From: Sweltsa coloradensis
Taxonomy: Eukaryota; Arthropoda; Insecta; Plecoptera; Chloroperlidae
DNA: 64,000 nt
Direction of reading: 5' to 3'
Assembly (NCBI GenBank): GCA_024449915.1
Contig: JAMZAV010000789.1
Span: 186,001 to 250,000 of the forward strand
Shown here: positions 33,401 through 48,400 of the stretch, in pieces
Numbering within the stretch: position 1 is the first letter of the stretch
Layout of the letters: every line of letters begins with the position of its first letter
Made by a program: the position numbers and the translations under genes
Notes under the pieces: model-generated
Seen by the model: only the letters and a program-made list of their open reading frames with translations
Databases searched by the model: none
Told to the model about the DNA's origin: nothing

Positions 33401-36400
33401 AAAATTTGTAATTAATTGCATAATTTTATAGATATATGTGCATACAACATGTATTGATGAGGTAACAACTGTTTTGACAACGCTTATTTTTATTGTGCTG
33501 TTTTCAGATTTTCAACTCAAATAACACGAATATTCAACGTTTTCAGTCAACCTTGTAACTCTGAAATGTTAATGATTGGTTCCAAACGATCTAACTAAAC
33601 GGCGAAATATTGACGTTTTTCTGTTTTCATGGAAACTCGGTACGCCTTTTTATATAGAAGGTTATTTCTGTAGCGTGAGCTCTTTACAAATAAATAACCC
33701 ATCATACATTGTAAACAGTCTACTTCCTGGTGTTTACTGGTGTTAGTAAACATCGTAGTTGCTATACCAACGACATGCAAGAAAGTTATAGATTTTTTTC
33801 AGAGGGTACGCACGTATAAGAGCCTATATCAAATTTTTTGACAGTTTGCTTTTACAATATAACTTTCGTCCGTCGAGAGCGGTATTTGATAAGGGAATTG
33901 CGCTATAACGGTAGCCTAGGCCCTACGAGTTTTGAAGCAAACTCGCTGTATCACGTTAGATATTTCGCTAGATTTATGGCGAGCGGTAGGATTGCAGGGA
34001 AATTCAAATTTCGCCTTGTTGTTGGGAATCTCGTCACGGATTTGGGGTTGTTTGTGATTTATTGAGACCTTCGTGACGCTTTAGAACTAGAATGATTATA
34101 TTACCGATCCAGATTATTATTGTACATATCTAGAGTTGGCCATGGGTATTTTAAACACGCAATCGTTTTTAATAGCGGTTAATTATTTCACTTAATGACT
34201 TCACTAGTGCTACGCAACGAATACTGGATAATTCTGAAATTATTTCGTGCTTTCATACATTAGGTCTTGTATTAATCGACGAAAGATACTACTCTAAATT
34301 AATCATTGTTGATTCTCTCTTGATTAAAAAAAACTGCCCACTGAGAGTAGCATGAACACGATTTTTATCTGCTGTCAATTTAACGAGAACTAATAATGAT
34401 TCTAAACTTTCTTTAATATTTGTTTACATGAAATGCATTTGTTAACGTTGGTAATTCTGATTCCCATTATTGATTTCTATTGTTACTAAAAAGTTATTTT
34501 TGTACAATGGATTTTGTATTCATATATCGGTCTTCTAAGAAGGTGAGCAAGTTTGTTGCGTGTCGTCTCCATACTTAACACATCAGTACTTTTTCATTTC
34601 ATCATTATCGACTCGAATTATCATCCCTATGGCGTTTTACGCTTTGGGCCTGTACACCAAACGCAAACATTTTGATTCAACGAGAATACAATATTCACAA
34701 AACAGTAAAAAATAACCGAAAGGTTCAATTACTTTCGATTACTTACCAAAAGCAAATATGACCCGAATGTGCTACGATCTTGAATAGGTGCACTACGTGA
34801 AAGACTATTCTTCATTTTCCGCCTACCCCATACAATGGCTGTTCTGATGAGATTAAAAGCAGAGTAGAGCCAGTAACAGCTAAATGACCGTGGTGTGTGC
34901 AGATCATTGAGTGGGACACTCGAGGTCACGTGTCATATGACGTCAAAGCCGGGTTTAACTAGCTGCTCGTCTGTGTCTTAACTAGTTGAGTAAAAGTAAT
35001 AGTATGGGAGTAATTCTATTAACGTTTGTACCCATTTCTTTGTAAATGAAAAGCTCAGAGTTGTTAATCTTTGATGTCTTTCTACTATTCTCTAAAGTGA
35101 CCTAAACTTTATTTTAAATGTTTTAACCGTGTCTATAGTGTGATATAGCATGACTTTGTGTTCGTTAGATTTGTTTTTGGATGAGCGTAGCGAGCGAAGG
35201 CGTAGCGAGCGAAGTCGAAGATTCCTTTCACTCACTGGAGAAAAAATCGAATTTTTTTTTTTTTCATTTTTGTGTTTGCACGATTCCGGCTAAACCGATA
35301 CCCGATTGCAATGAAATTTTATGGAGACCTTCGAAATTCCGAACTTAACTGCCACGTTTTGAGCGAATCGGAAATTTTTTCAATAAAAACCATTTACGAT
35401 TTTTTTCGATTTAAAAAAATTCTTCGACTTATAACACCTACAGCTTTATCCGATTAGATGATTTTTTCACAGAACCTTAATTTTTGAATTAAGTATTCAT
35501 GTGAAATTAGCGTAATCGAAAATTATTTCTGCATTAAAATCAAAATTTTATGTTTGTTACTTCTTTTTAAAACAATTCTGTGACTTAACACTAATGCTTA
35601 CACCTCGATGTCAATGATTTTTACAGAACCTCAATTCATGAGTTATATTCGTGTTAAATTTGACGCAATCTAATATTATTTCTATGAAATGAATTTTAGA
35701 TTTTTCTTATTAAAAAAAATACGTTAATTAAAACAATTAAGTTAATTTTTAATTTTAATAATTTAATTATAAAAATTAAGTTAATTTTTATTAATTTAAT
35801 TTAAATTAAAAAAAATCTTCGACTTAGTGAGATTTTTTCACAGAAACCAGAAATTCCGCTATGAACATGCATGCTCATGTCTAATTAGCTCATTCTCAAC
35901 GCGTGGGACTTAAGCGTTTCCTAGTATTACCTAACCAGCTGATCGCGGGCGGAGCCGGGGGGGGCAGGGTGGTAGCTTGCGCCCCCCCCCTGAGCTTACG
36001 GAGGGGGGTGGCGAAAGTATCTTCTCGCCCCCCCCCCCCCCCTATAAAAATGACGAAATAACCATGAAAGCATAAACCATCAAGCATAAATATTACATTC
36101 TTTAAGTCATCTAGGTTTAAGCAAAAAATTAAATTCTTCTACTGTTTTTTCTTTTTTCGTTCAGCAAAGCCCCTTAACTTCTTCTAAAACACGTAAAAAC
36201 CACTTCAAAAATACGTATTTTTCGAAAAATTGGCGCTATTGTTGGGGACCTCCCCCCTGACTCAAGGACATTAGTTCTCCATATTATGTAACTATGTATG
36301 GAAGTATGTACTTTTAATGGGAAAGTTCGCCCCCCCCCCCCCCTGGAAAAATAGACTCCCGACGCGCCTCGCTATCACTTTAAAGCAACTTTAAACATGA

Positions 36401-39400
36401 TTTTGATTCAATTACTTCTCGATCGAATTACTTTCAGAAGCAAACTGTAACTGCGATTGAATTACTTTCCAACTAGCTCTCACGATGTTGCTCTCCTCCT
36501 TGTTACAGCTGAGCCCTTCACCATCTTCGCACCCCGCAACGGCGACGCCAGCACCCTCCAGGGCGAGGCGCTTCTCGCCCACCCCGACCTCGTCAAGAAG
36601 CTACTCTACGATCACATGGTGCTCGGACTCAAACTCAACCTGGACCTCAGCGCCGGATTCAACTTCGCCACACTCGGGGGGCGGACCGTCCACGTACGCA
36701 GAGTTAACGGTCAGTCTAACTACACTTTCACACTATTTGCACAATTTCAATTTTCATTACTTTAAGGCTATCCGACCGCGTTTTTCTATTTTCCAAAAAT
36801 GCTACCAACTCAAAATAATAGTGAATGGCTTTGAAACCTGGTTCATATAGTTAGAAAATCAAAACTATTTTTTTTTCAAAATTTTCTGATCGGGCACACG
36901 GCTAATATCGCCACTTCAAAATAATTTCAAACTTTAATTCGCCCAAGCACACCATTCAACGTAGGTAGTTGTGTTTTGGTGACATTAATTTTCAACAGGT
37001 TTTCTAGAGGCTGACTGACAGAAAAAAGATTTTTTTACAATTATTGTCTTTCCTGCGATTTTTTTCGTTTAGCGGTATTTTGTACCGCCAAAACGAACAA
37101 TTTCGCAGGAAAGACAATTTAAAAAAAAACTTTTTTCTCTCAGTCAGCCTCTAGAAAAACAGTTGAAAATTAATGTCACAAAAACACAACTACGTACGTT
37201 GAATGGTGTGCTTGGGCGAATTGAAGTTTGAAATTTTTTTGAAGTGGCGATATTAGCCGTGTGCACGATCAATAAAAATTGAAAAAAATAGTTTTGATTT
37301 TCAAAATGAGCCAGGTTTCAAAGCCATTCACCTTTTTTGACTTGGTAGCATATATTGGAAAACATAAAAACGCGGTCGAATAGCCTTAATGTTAAGTTAA
37401 AAATAAAATGTTGTACTAAAAATAAACAAAATACCAAAACACAAATATAATACATTAAAAATTAATTTTGTTAACTAACAAACATGTTATTATCTGTTTG
37501 GGGATCGGTCGTAGAACATGAAGCCTCTTCCCTGGTATTTTTTAAAACTCAACATGACAGTTGTTATTTTAAAAATATAATAAACACGTTTTTTTACATT
37601 TGGAATTTTTATGCGTGAAGACAGAAGACAAAGTTTATTAACTAACTTGAGAAGTATAACTTAAAAAAAAACGTGACAATTTTTCAACCGATTAATTCGT
37701 TTTAAAAATTCACCAATTCATAGATTCCCTCTAAAAGAAAAGAAATTCATGCTTTTGAATTAATTTTGAATCTTTAATTCCCTCTGCTTTGACTGTTTAT
37801 CATTTACACTTTGTAATTTAATATTCAAATCATTTGCAGACTTTTTCGTACTGATTGCGCGCGAGTCTGTAATAAATTCCTCCCGCCCTCTCTTCCTTCC
37901 AAGCCTCGCAGCATAAACGTCTCTTTGTTGATTGAAAAAAGAAAGAAACACACTTTAGCGCGACGCTGTATACGTAAGAAGCTTGCAAACGATTGCCGAA
38001 CGCTCGACTTTATGCAAACTTCTTAATTCCCTGAAATGGAATTCTAACCCATCTCAAGTTCTTTGAGACCCAAATGTAAAATAGCATTAGCACTTTATAT
38101 ATGTAATTTATATTCATGAATCTAAATAAATTGAACTCTTTTAAAAAGCTTTGTCTTCCTTAGATCCTCCCTATTAATCGAACAGATGACTACGTTCGTA
38201 TAGTGCAATAAGGCTCTTGTCCTCACAAAGTAAGCAGAAGGATCTTAACAAACGGAATCGTAGTAATACGTATGAATTAATTCTGACCTAAACTAGAATT
38301 ACTTTCTTTAAGAGAACCAGCTTTTGATGAAACCGAAAATTTGTTTGCATAATGCGATCGATATAATATTTTTCGTATACTGGTTTTTGAAGACTGAACA
38401 TACTGGTTTGTAATATCTTCCGGTAATGAAATGAACGTCTCCTTGGTATAATCAACACTTACCGCCAGAATGAACATTGGTCGTGACTCACAACAATTAA
38501 AACGTCGCACACCGTTTGTGTCTGCCACTTCCGTGTCTCAATTTGTAATTGCAAACGACCTTGGGGTTTCGCTAGTGATTCCATCTGCTGTATGATAGTA
38601 TTATACTCCTTGTTTAATGATTATCTCAACGATAAATCACGTTCATTGTTTAGGCATACGGATTGAAGGGCTGTAAAATGAAACTCCAAAGAGAACAGGA
38701 CATGGTTTCCAGTTCGTTTTCAAAATGTTTTTAGTTTAAGGCTGGATCGTTTTGTTTCGCCAGCTATTATGCAAACGAATTTTTCACTTCGCGTTCCCTC
38801 TTTACATTAGGCATACCGAATAGTTAAACCTTAATTAAAGTGCAATTGCAAATTAAATCCTCCATCCTAAAGTGACACTCAGTATTATAGGTCTTAATAC
38901 GTTACTAGCTCGGCCTCCAAATAATACATTTCTAACCACTAATATTTACAAATGTTTACCAATTTTGATCCCGTCTGTATAATATTTGGTTGGTCGCTAT
39001 CAAATTTCTTACATTATACGGTTCTAAGTTTACATGGGTTGGTACTTGTGTCCACTTCTACCCTTGTGCAAATAATTCCCTTAAAATAGAACCATTAGCT
39101 ATTAGAAGTTGAGAACTTGCCAGCAGAAGACTCTAGCAACAAGATTTCCAAAATCCAAGGTCTGAGGATCAAATTGATTACCTTTCGTTTAAATAACGTT
39201 TTGGTTCTAAATTTTGCCTCAAGGGACAACGTGCACGAACATAAATCTATATTTTGCTAATGCAAGTAATTCATCTCGTGGAAGCCCAACTCGTAGGCAG
39301 GGAACCATAACGTCTTCGTCGTCGTTAGCTTCCATTTCTTTTTAAAACCGAGGTCTCGGCGATAGCGGCCTAACTGAAGTGATCTACGCCGCAGACACGT

Positions 39401-42400
39401 TTGACTGACGTATTCTCCTTACAACCGCTGGGTTGGAGATGAAGCAGCTAGGAAATGGCACTTGGCACTATATTCTGACTCGCAATTTATTTTTGATGAT
39501 GAGATACGGAACCTTATTACCAGGATCCTAAGCTAGTGAAATTTTACAAAGGCTTCCTCAAATCTTATTTTACTAGTCCGACGGGAGAGCAGCTTATTTC
39601 CTCGGGCGAATGGGCAAGGAATTCTATATCAAGACATCGCACCACCAAGAAAGTGTTTGCGATGATCAATTATGACACAACTTTAATGATTCACATACGT
39701 TTTTCCAGATAAAAATTACCGAGTACAAACAAATACAAATGCATTACGCATGCATTTTTAGTTCATTGAATCTGAAATGAAAACATTCATAGTTTACATT
39801 GGCCCCACTCGAAAAGTTATAACTAATAAACATCTTTAATGTGTCGTAGTGAAAACTAGTTTTATAGAGACTATGTGTCACGAGGTTAATTAAAATGATT
39901 GACAATGTGACCCTTGCTTGGACCTTTTAACGCTGAAATCGAGATAATGTACCCCGCAAGGGGTACTCTGTTCTGGGTTCTAACTACAATAATGTATGTA
40001 TATCTCACATTTCAATACTCTGCATGAGGCTCTATCTAATTGCATGTCCTTGTATCCGTTATGTTGCAGGTATTTTACTTCGTAAATTCGTAAATATTAT
40101 TGGTATATAAACATACTATACTATGATTCGACACTCAATTATTGATCTTCGCATCAACAGTTACTCTTTCTGAAGTTCCGTTCCTTGCTCATACCACCTG
40201 ACCAAGGTTTCTATGTATCTCTCCTTGCAGGCACCCTGACGGCGAACGGTGCCCGCGTCCTGAACCCTCGCGTCGAGGTCCCGGGCGGGATCCTAGTCGT
40301 CCTGGACGGCTACCTCTTCCCCGACGCCCTCAACATGACGACCGCCAAGCCGGAGCTGGGTGCTCGGCCAGAGTCCCTCGTCAAGATCGAGGTGCCCGTG
40401 GAAGACGCTGTCACCACCAAGTCCGAGCCCGGCCACGACAGCAACTCCACCTTCCTTGAGAACGTCAGCCAGGTGCTGGGATTCCTCAAGAGCGGGGTGC
40501 GCGTGTTCCAGCACTTTCTCTCCAGGTCCAACGTGTCGCATCTCCTCAAGAGTGGTGAGTTCCTGTGCCTTTTGTCCCCGGAAAAGTGATAGAATTTTTG
40601 GAAGAAAAATAGTACATTTAACAACATTTATTTTATGATTTCGAATATCGTAAAATTGGCCAAAATGTCAATACTCTATATTGTAGTGTTTTTGTTGAGA
40701 GGTATAGTGTTGGGGATGGAAGAAGGGGAGTGGTTTAATGCACAATGTGTTGATTATTTATTTTTATCAGCGAGTGTATTTATCCATGATGGGCAACCTT
40801 CTAAAGTTTCATATCAATCAGTTTCTGCATACCCTTGAGAACGTGTGACTGCCCATGCTGGCTATACACGGGTCATGCACGGTGCATTTTGAATCTCCGT
40901 TTGGAGACACACACTTTTGAAATTTAACATAGTTGTTGATGATTTGTGAAAGTATATTCCTCTATTTAAATTTTCAGATCAAGAAAAGAAGACCAACACG
41001 ATAAAGTTTTTGTCAATTGGACAAACTTAAATAAAAAGTGAACAAAAAGGCTTATCGCATAACGCATAACGATGACAATCTTAACATTTATTGTCGATGT
41101 TTCTTTACAAAGAATAATAAGAGCAGCTTTCGCGGCCTAAAAAGTGTCATCCATTTCACAAAATGCGTTATTTCGTACTATTTCGTAGCCTGCGGCACCT
41201 TAGTACATACACCAGAATCAACACATAAGCTAAGCAAATGGAAATTTTCTATTTTTAATTTCGGTACGTTCGTAGACAAACAATTACGAATGGAATGGGG
41301 GCCGCTCTCTCACCAATTTAGCTAATGGCACAGTTCTTTGACTAAACTACTTCCAAACGGTTCATCAAATAATTGCCTATTGAGGTAATGAATACTCGGA
41401 ACGGCAATGATGTTTCGAGTTTCGACTGACAAACTGGAATGATTGTCACGCGATTCCAAGGTTTGTCTTTCAAGGAACAGGAAGCTACAAGTATGAGCAC
41501 ATATCCTGAGTCAAGTTTCAGACACATACGTAGACACAGGATAAAAGAAGACTTTATGTTTATTGTGGCATTACACTGCATTTTAGTTTGTCAAAACTAG
41601 TAAACTGAAGTATTAATATTTAATAGTAACAGTATGTATTAGTATTTAGTTGTATGTTTTTGTTTTGTATACAGTTGCATATAAAATGAAAAATACTACT
41701 AAACTAATAACCGTAGCAGTAATATCAGTAGAAATAACATCAGTACACATCAGAACGCATAACTGGGTGGGTAGAGTAAATAGAACTGTTATTAATAAGC
41801 GCAATTCGTGTAGTATCTAATTTCTAATGAATGAATAAAGCACAACGGGGAGATAGTGTAAAAGTAAAGTAAAAGCATCGAACATCAAGTTACACTAAAA
41901 GTCTTTGACAGAACTTGATGGCTAAACTAGATGATGGAACAACATTGCATTGGTTCTCGCCGACATTGCTCGAAATTCGAATGTATATCTACTCTCAGTC
42001 CTACTTCTTGTCAACATACATATTACCGTCCTCGTCAATGTTGAGTCAACATGTTTTAGTGAGTGAGTGCATGGACTGCGGTGTGTATTCCAGTTGCGTT
42101 TCGTGTAATGTAAATGTGGTCAACAAGTTGAGCAACAAGATGTTTAAAGTATAACCACTAACAAGGGTTTACCCATTTGGCAATTTTGCGGTGGTGATAA
42201 AATTCACAAGAAAAAACACGTAAGGTTTACATAAATTGTGAAATTCTAAAAAAGTTGTTCACGTATCGCAATACGATGGATACATTTTAAATTGTAAATA
42301 ATCACAAACACACGAACAATAACTATAGTCAGAAATAAAACACCAATTTTACCAAGTTCCCTCGCGTCTGAGGAAGGAAGCAGAGCTTCCGAAAATTTAT

Positions 42401-45400
42401 GCACTTTTTGGTAAGTGTTTAATTTCTGACCGTGGTTATTGTTCGTGTGTTTGTGTTTATTTATATCCTCCCGGTCTAAGAGTCTTGATAATTTAATTAT
42501 TTTAAAATTGTGTTACGCACAATTAACTTTTGCATTTTCAAAATCAAAATCGAAAGTAAATAGACTGAAACATGTGATTTCCAGATGAAGAGTACACCGT
42601 GTTCGTACCGACCGACCATGCTTTCCAGCGCTGGCATCCGATTGACTGGGGTTTCTACCCTTTCTCGGTGCCCGAGTTCACCGAGAGTGTTATGATCAAC
42701 CACTTCGTCAAGGGCAACATGCGCCAGGAAGCCATCAAGGACGGACAGCGCGCCACGACCTTGGACGGCCGGGAGGTGCAGTTCGCAAGGCGGCGTAAGT
42801 ACCACCTCCAGTACCGTTTTCTACTTTTACCCAGTCCCTTCCTGGATCGGCGCGAGAATATGCGGTTCTAGCTCCGCCGGAGAATAAAACATGTGAATGA
42901 AAACTCCTATGAGAAAATAATAGCAGGGACATTAAATCCCAGGGTCGGTTTGTAACACGAAATTTAAAAAATCAAAAAACAATAGATAATGATCACATTG
43001 AAATTCAGTTTTGAGGAACTCAAAAGTCCACACTAAATATTTTACAAATGTTAATTGTTTCTGGTATTGTGTTCTAATATGTCAATTTCGTCGCATCTTT
43101 ACGAATTCAGCGCTAAGTTAGATACTGTGGAGTGAAAATCTGCCCAAATAATACAAAATGCTGTATTTCCCCTAATTGGTGAAACCCTCGTGTAAGGATT
43201 GTTAAAAATCCAATAAAGTAACATTATATCATAACATTAATTAAATCGGAAACTAATTACCAGTTCACTATATTGAACTAAAAACGTAATTTTTATAGTG
43301 TTTAAATAATTCTATGCTACAAAGCGTCATACAAACGAACAAAGCGTAGTTATTAAAGACATATTTCAAATTCAAATCGAAAATACACGATCAACAAGTA
43401 TTAGTCATTTGTGTATAAAATTAAACTTACATGTTGTATATTTCATTTCATACATTTTAACAAACCTTATTTTGTGTGTCATTCAACCTCAATTTAATTT
43501 GACTTGTAGATGCTGTGGTTACGTCATCAAATATTTAAGCAGATTCCATCCATCCGGTTTTGGATCAAATACGTAATGGATTAAAAATAGTCTTAATGAG
43601 AGACTGCTTATGTCACCATACAAAAATGTTGAATCTTGAAATTATAACAGGTCAAGCTTGAAGCTGCAGAAGCAATCTTTGAAACATGCACCCATTTCGA
43701 TGTGATTGTTTGAGCAATCACAATCGAACAGAAACTGAAACTGTTATTTTATTAATTTATACTACGTAGAACCTTCGTGATCGTACCTTATTTTTGGCGG
43801 TGGCTCCGTGCCTCTAAATATAGTCTATTTTCGTTTTAAACATTACATTAGTCGATTGCATGTCGATGTCTTTCGAGGAAACGCTCAAATAACTTTATTA
43901 TTGCATCGTAGCTTGGCCGGTATTGATTTTGAGTGGAAAGTCGAAGAGAATGTCTCGATGTCTTTATTATTGATGGGAATGTTCGGATGGAGGCCGTTTA
44001 ATAATTATGCATGAGTTGACCATAAGAGCGCTCGTGATACTTTGGGTATAAATATTATGGAGCTGGAAGACAGAAAGATTCAAACTCAATTTCTTGATGT
44101 GCTTACAGTTAGTGAATCATTAAATATCACTTACAGCTTCTAAATTGACACGACATCATCGTGCGCTATTAAATCACCTCTTGGCTATATTATACTCATG
44201 GCTTCCCGAACATTAAAGCATGTATACAATTCTTATCTCAGTTAAAATAATTTTCGATTAATTATGTTAGTTAAGAAATATATATTTGTAGGCATTTAAT
44301 CCAAACTCCATTACTAAAACATTTTAGATTATTAACCACCAAAAGCATTGTTTACACTCTTATAAATCATAGCTATAACTGTTGGCCCCACATTTTATAT
44401 ATTTTTATTTACACATTTTACCACTGCATACAGCTTCTCTCAAATGCGCACGTACCTATTTTATTTCACATTATCTTTTCCATTATTTCGCAAACAACTT
44501 TATCACAGCTACAAGAACACGTCAATTTCTGTTAACTTATATTTCCCCCTTTTGCATCATGTAACCTATTATCATCATTTTAGATCGAAAATATGGGTTA
44601 TTGGATTACAGAACAAGTTGTAGCCTAATTATTATACATTATGATTATGTATTTTCACTTGCAGATACGATTAAAATGGTAGGTCTATAATGTAAAACAT
44701 TGTTTTACTTTGATGATCTCTTTATTATTGTGTATCATCCACGTAAAATAAACTGCTTTATTATTTAGTGGATGTATTCTTTCCCTTCTAATGATTTCAT
44801 TTGGATAGTAATTTTTCTGGAATTCTGATAAGAATCTAGTTTTAATTAAGTTGTTCGAGAATGGAAATGGTACGCATTTTTTATGCGTGAGAAATCGTGG
44901 TTGCAAGAGTTTGTTTTTAACTTGACGAAGAAAACAAATCCAATTTCGTGTACTTATTCTTGATGGTGAGATTTATCCAAGAAAACATGATAGCCTACGT
45001 GTATTTATTTTTCAAATTGGTATACAAATTTTATGACAATTACAGAATAAATATGCATCACTTAAACTTACGTGTGAATATTTTATTCACTTGAGTCTTA
45101 ACTGCCCTTAGTTACTTACATAATATGCAAGTGCAACACAAATTATCTGCGCAATTGTTGTTCGTAATGTAAGCAGACTTTTTTCAATTTGATGTCAAAA
45201 CTATTTGTTTGCGTTTTATTTTATGTTACGCCTTTTATACCACGACACTTGATGATAATTTGTAACCGCCTCCCGTTTGTCGTTCAGGTGGAAGAACTAT
45301 GCTGACGACTCGTCCAGTACTTTTTTATCTTTACCCTTGACTTTTTTATACTTGCCCACCTCGAAACAAGGAGAGATCTATAAATAATAAACGTACGTTA

Positions 45401-48400
45401 CTTTAACTGCTGGTCTTGTCCCAGGCCAATGTAGCTTCGCATATGATACGAGACGAGCGGATTTGAGTAATCGACCCTGCATAAAATGAAGTAGAATGAA
45501 CATCCTACTTGCTAAACATGCGTAAACCAAACCGCAAGAAAATTTAAAAAAAAAAACTTATTCTTACAAGCTTAATTTATTTTCTTCACATACCTTTATC
45601 TTCATTTACTCCTTTCTATTGTTTTTATTTTAACAGTTTCTCGCCGAGTTATCTGACGACGTTTTAATAAATAAAATGCAATACACAGAATACACATGTG
45701 TATACTCTATATCTAATAAAGTTGAAATTACGTATAATACGATTATACAATGTTATCTAATGCACGCTACCGACCTTCAAAACAAATACCACGAAAAAAC
45801 AGTCATGCTTCATGCTCCTTTTAATTCTTATAAAAAACTACCTCGCGGCTGATTTTCTTCTCATTGTGTGAACGTACGACATTATGTCATGTGTAACATG
45901 CCGGTTATAGCTAATAATCATCCATGCTCTCAATGAGACAATAAAGTACCGGTACGTTGATGAAGAACACTACGGTAGCACGGCTCTGAAAATTGTAACA
46001 ATGTTTGGAATCGTCTTGATTTACTATTCAACTCGACGGCTTGATCCCGTTACGGGAAGCCTGCCGCTTATGAGTAGCCTGAAGACACTGCTGTCTGACA
46101 ATGACAAACATTCCTCACTTCCTCACCACAGTAGTCGTGATTACTTCGTGCTTCCCGTTCTGTATTGCATTGCAAAAACAAAACGCAACCAAGTGAATGT
46201 TATAATTTTGTTTGGATGAGCGTAGCGAGCGAAGCGAAGATTCCATTTCACTACACTGGAGAAAAAAATCCGGAATGTTTTTTTTCTTTCTTTCTTTCTG
46301 TATTTTTGTGTGTCTGTTAACACGATTCCGGCTAAACCGATACTCCGATTGCGATGAAATTTCATGGGGGCCTTCGAAATCTCTGAACTTAGAACTGCCA
46401 CGTTTTTGGGCGCAATCGGGAAATTTTTTCTCATAAAAAACGCAATTTTACGATTTTTTTCGATTTTTAAAAACTTTCTTCGACTTATAACACCTACATG
46501 CTTTAACCGATTGTAATGATTTTTTCACAGAACCTTAATTTCATGAATTAAGATATTCGTGCGAAATTTGAGCGTAATCGAAAAATTATTTCTCATGAAA
46601 ATCGAAATTTTACGTTTTTTTTCTTTTTTAAAACAATTCTTTGACTTATAACACCTATATGCTTTATCCTATTGCAATAATTTTTTCACAGAACCTTAAT
46701 TTTATAAATTCATATATTTGTGTAAAATTTGTGCGCAATCGAATAATTATTTCTTATGAAAATTTCAATATTACGATTTTTTTCTTTTTTTAAATTACAA
46801 TTAATTTAAAAAATTTAAAATTTAAGTTAATTTTTCATTTAATTTAATTTAATTTTTAAAAAAATCTTCAACTTAGTAATGATTTTTTCACAGAACAACA
46901 GAAAATCCGCATAACACATGGCAGCTCAATGCACCAATTACGCTCATCCAACAACGCGGCGGGACTTAAGCGTTTTCCTAGTTTCACATCACACGATGCT
47001 AAAAAATGCTGCTAAATACATACACAAGCGGATAAGTATGAATTTATGGCAAAACGAAAAATGTGCCACTAAGAACAAAATGCCGAATAATTTTCAACAA
47101 TTCATTGCTTTTGGGAAGAACAAACAAAAACAGTAATTTATTGGATGAGCGAAGCGAAGACTTCAATTTCACTAACCTTTCAAAAAATTTAGCTCTAATG
47201 GTTTTTTTTTTGTTTTTTTTTGTTTTTTTTTCTGTCTGTTTGTTCGCACTCTACCGGGCAAACGGCATATGCGATCTTGATGAAAATTGGAGGGAACCTT
47301 CGAAATCTCTGAACTTAGACTTGCTACGTTTTTGGGTACAATCGAAGAAATATTTCTCATGAATATCGTACTTTTACGATTTTTTTCGATTTTTAGTGCG
47401 ATATTTTCGTGACATTTGGGCCGATTCTGACCAAACGGGTGCAGGGACTAGAACAATCATATTTCACATGGACATTAAGGTAATGGTGATATATTGCTTT
47501 TTGAAAGAAAAAGATGAAAAAAATTAGCCAGAATCTATATAAATAAAGGTTTTAATATAAGTTTTTTGAGGTTTATAATAACAATTAACAAGTAACAATA
47601 GAAACTTGACAACAATCACCTACAATGCGTTCAAAAAGCACTTGATAAGTAAAGAGATCCCACGCAAACTTAAAACTTACAAAAAAGCTCATCCATCATC
47701 GCGACTAAAAAAAAGCGTTTGCGAAGCTTCCTAGTTTAAACACATATGACTGTCTCCAATTGCTCACCGAATTGCTGTTATTGTAACATAGGCCTACAAG
47801 TCTCAAGATCGCAGACACGAAACTCAATAAAATATCAGGGAGTGAAAATGCATCACTTCAAACCAAATTTCAATTATTTTCAACACTAATTCACTTCTTT
47901 TGTGTAAAGCAAAAACAATAACTGTATTTTATTTTCACCACAAATCTCATAGGGTACCCAAGTTACACAAATCTATATATTACCCGAATCCGAATCATTT
48001 TCACGTTATTGTTTGTTTGATACAAATTAATGACCATGCGTATTTTCAAGGTTGAGTTCTACCGTTTAGGATTATTGGATGAGCGTAGCGAGTGAAGCGA
48101 AGACTTCAATTTCACCGACCCCCCAAAAAATTTAGCTCGGGTGTTTTTTTGTTTGTTTTTTTTTGTTTGTATTTCTGTCTGTTTGTTCGCTCTCTACCGG
48201 GCAAACGGCATATGCGATCTTGATGAAAATTGGAGAGGACCTTCGAAATCTCTGAACTTAGACTTGCTAAGTTTTTGGGTACAATCGAAGAAATATTTCT
48301 CATGAATATCGTACTTTACGATTTTTTTTCGATTTTTGGTGCGATATTTTCGTGCCATTTGGGCCGATTCTGACCAAACGGGAGGGGCTACAACGTTCAT

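Noticed and set aside
36485..36850. 121-codon Ser/Pro-rich frame overlapping exon 2
   Set aside because: It is an out-of-frame reading of exon 2; the FAS1 motifs and conserved phase establish the other frame.
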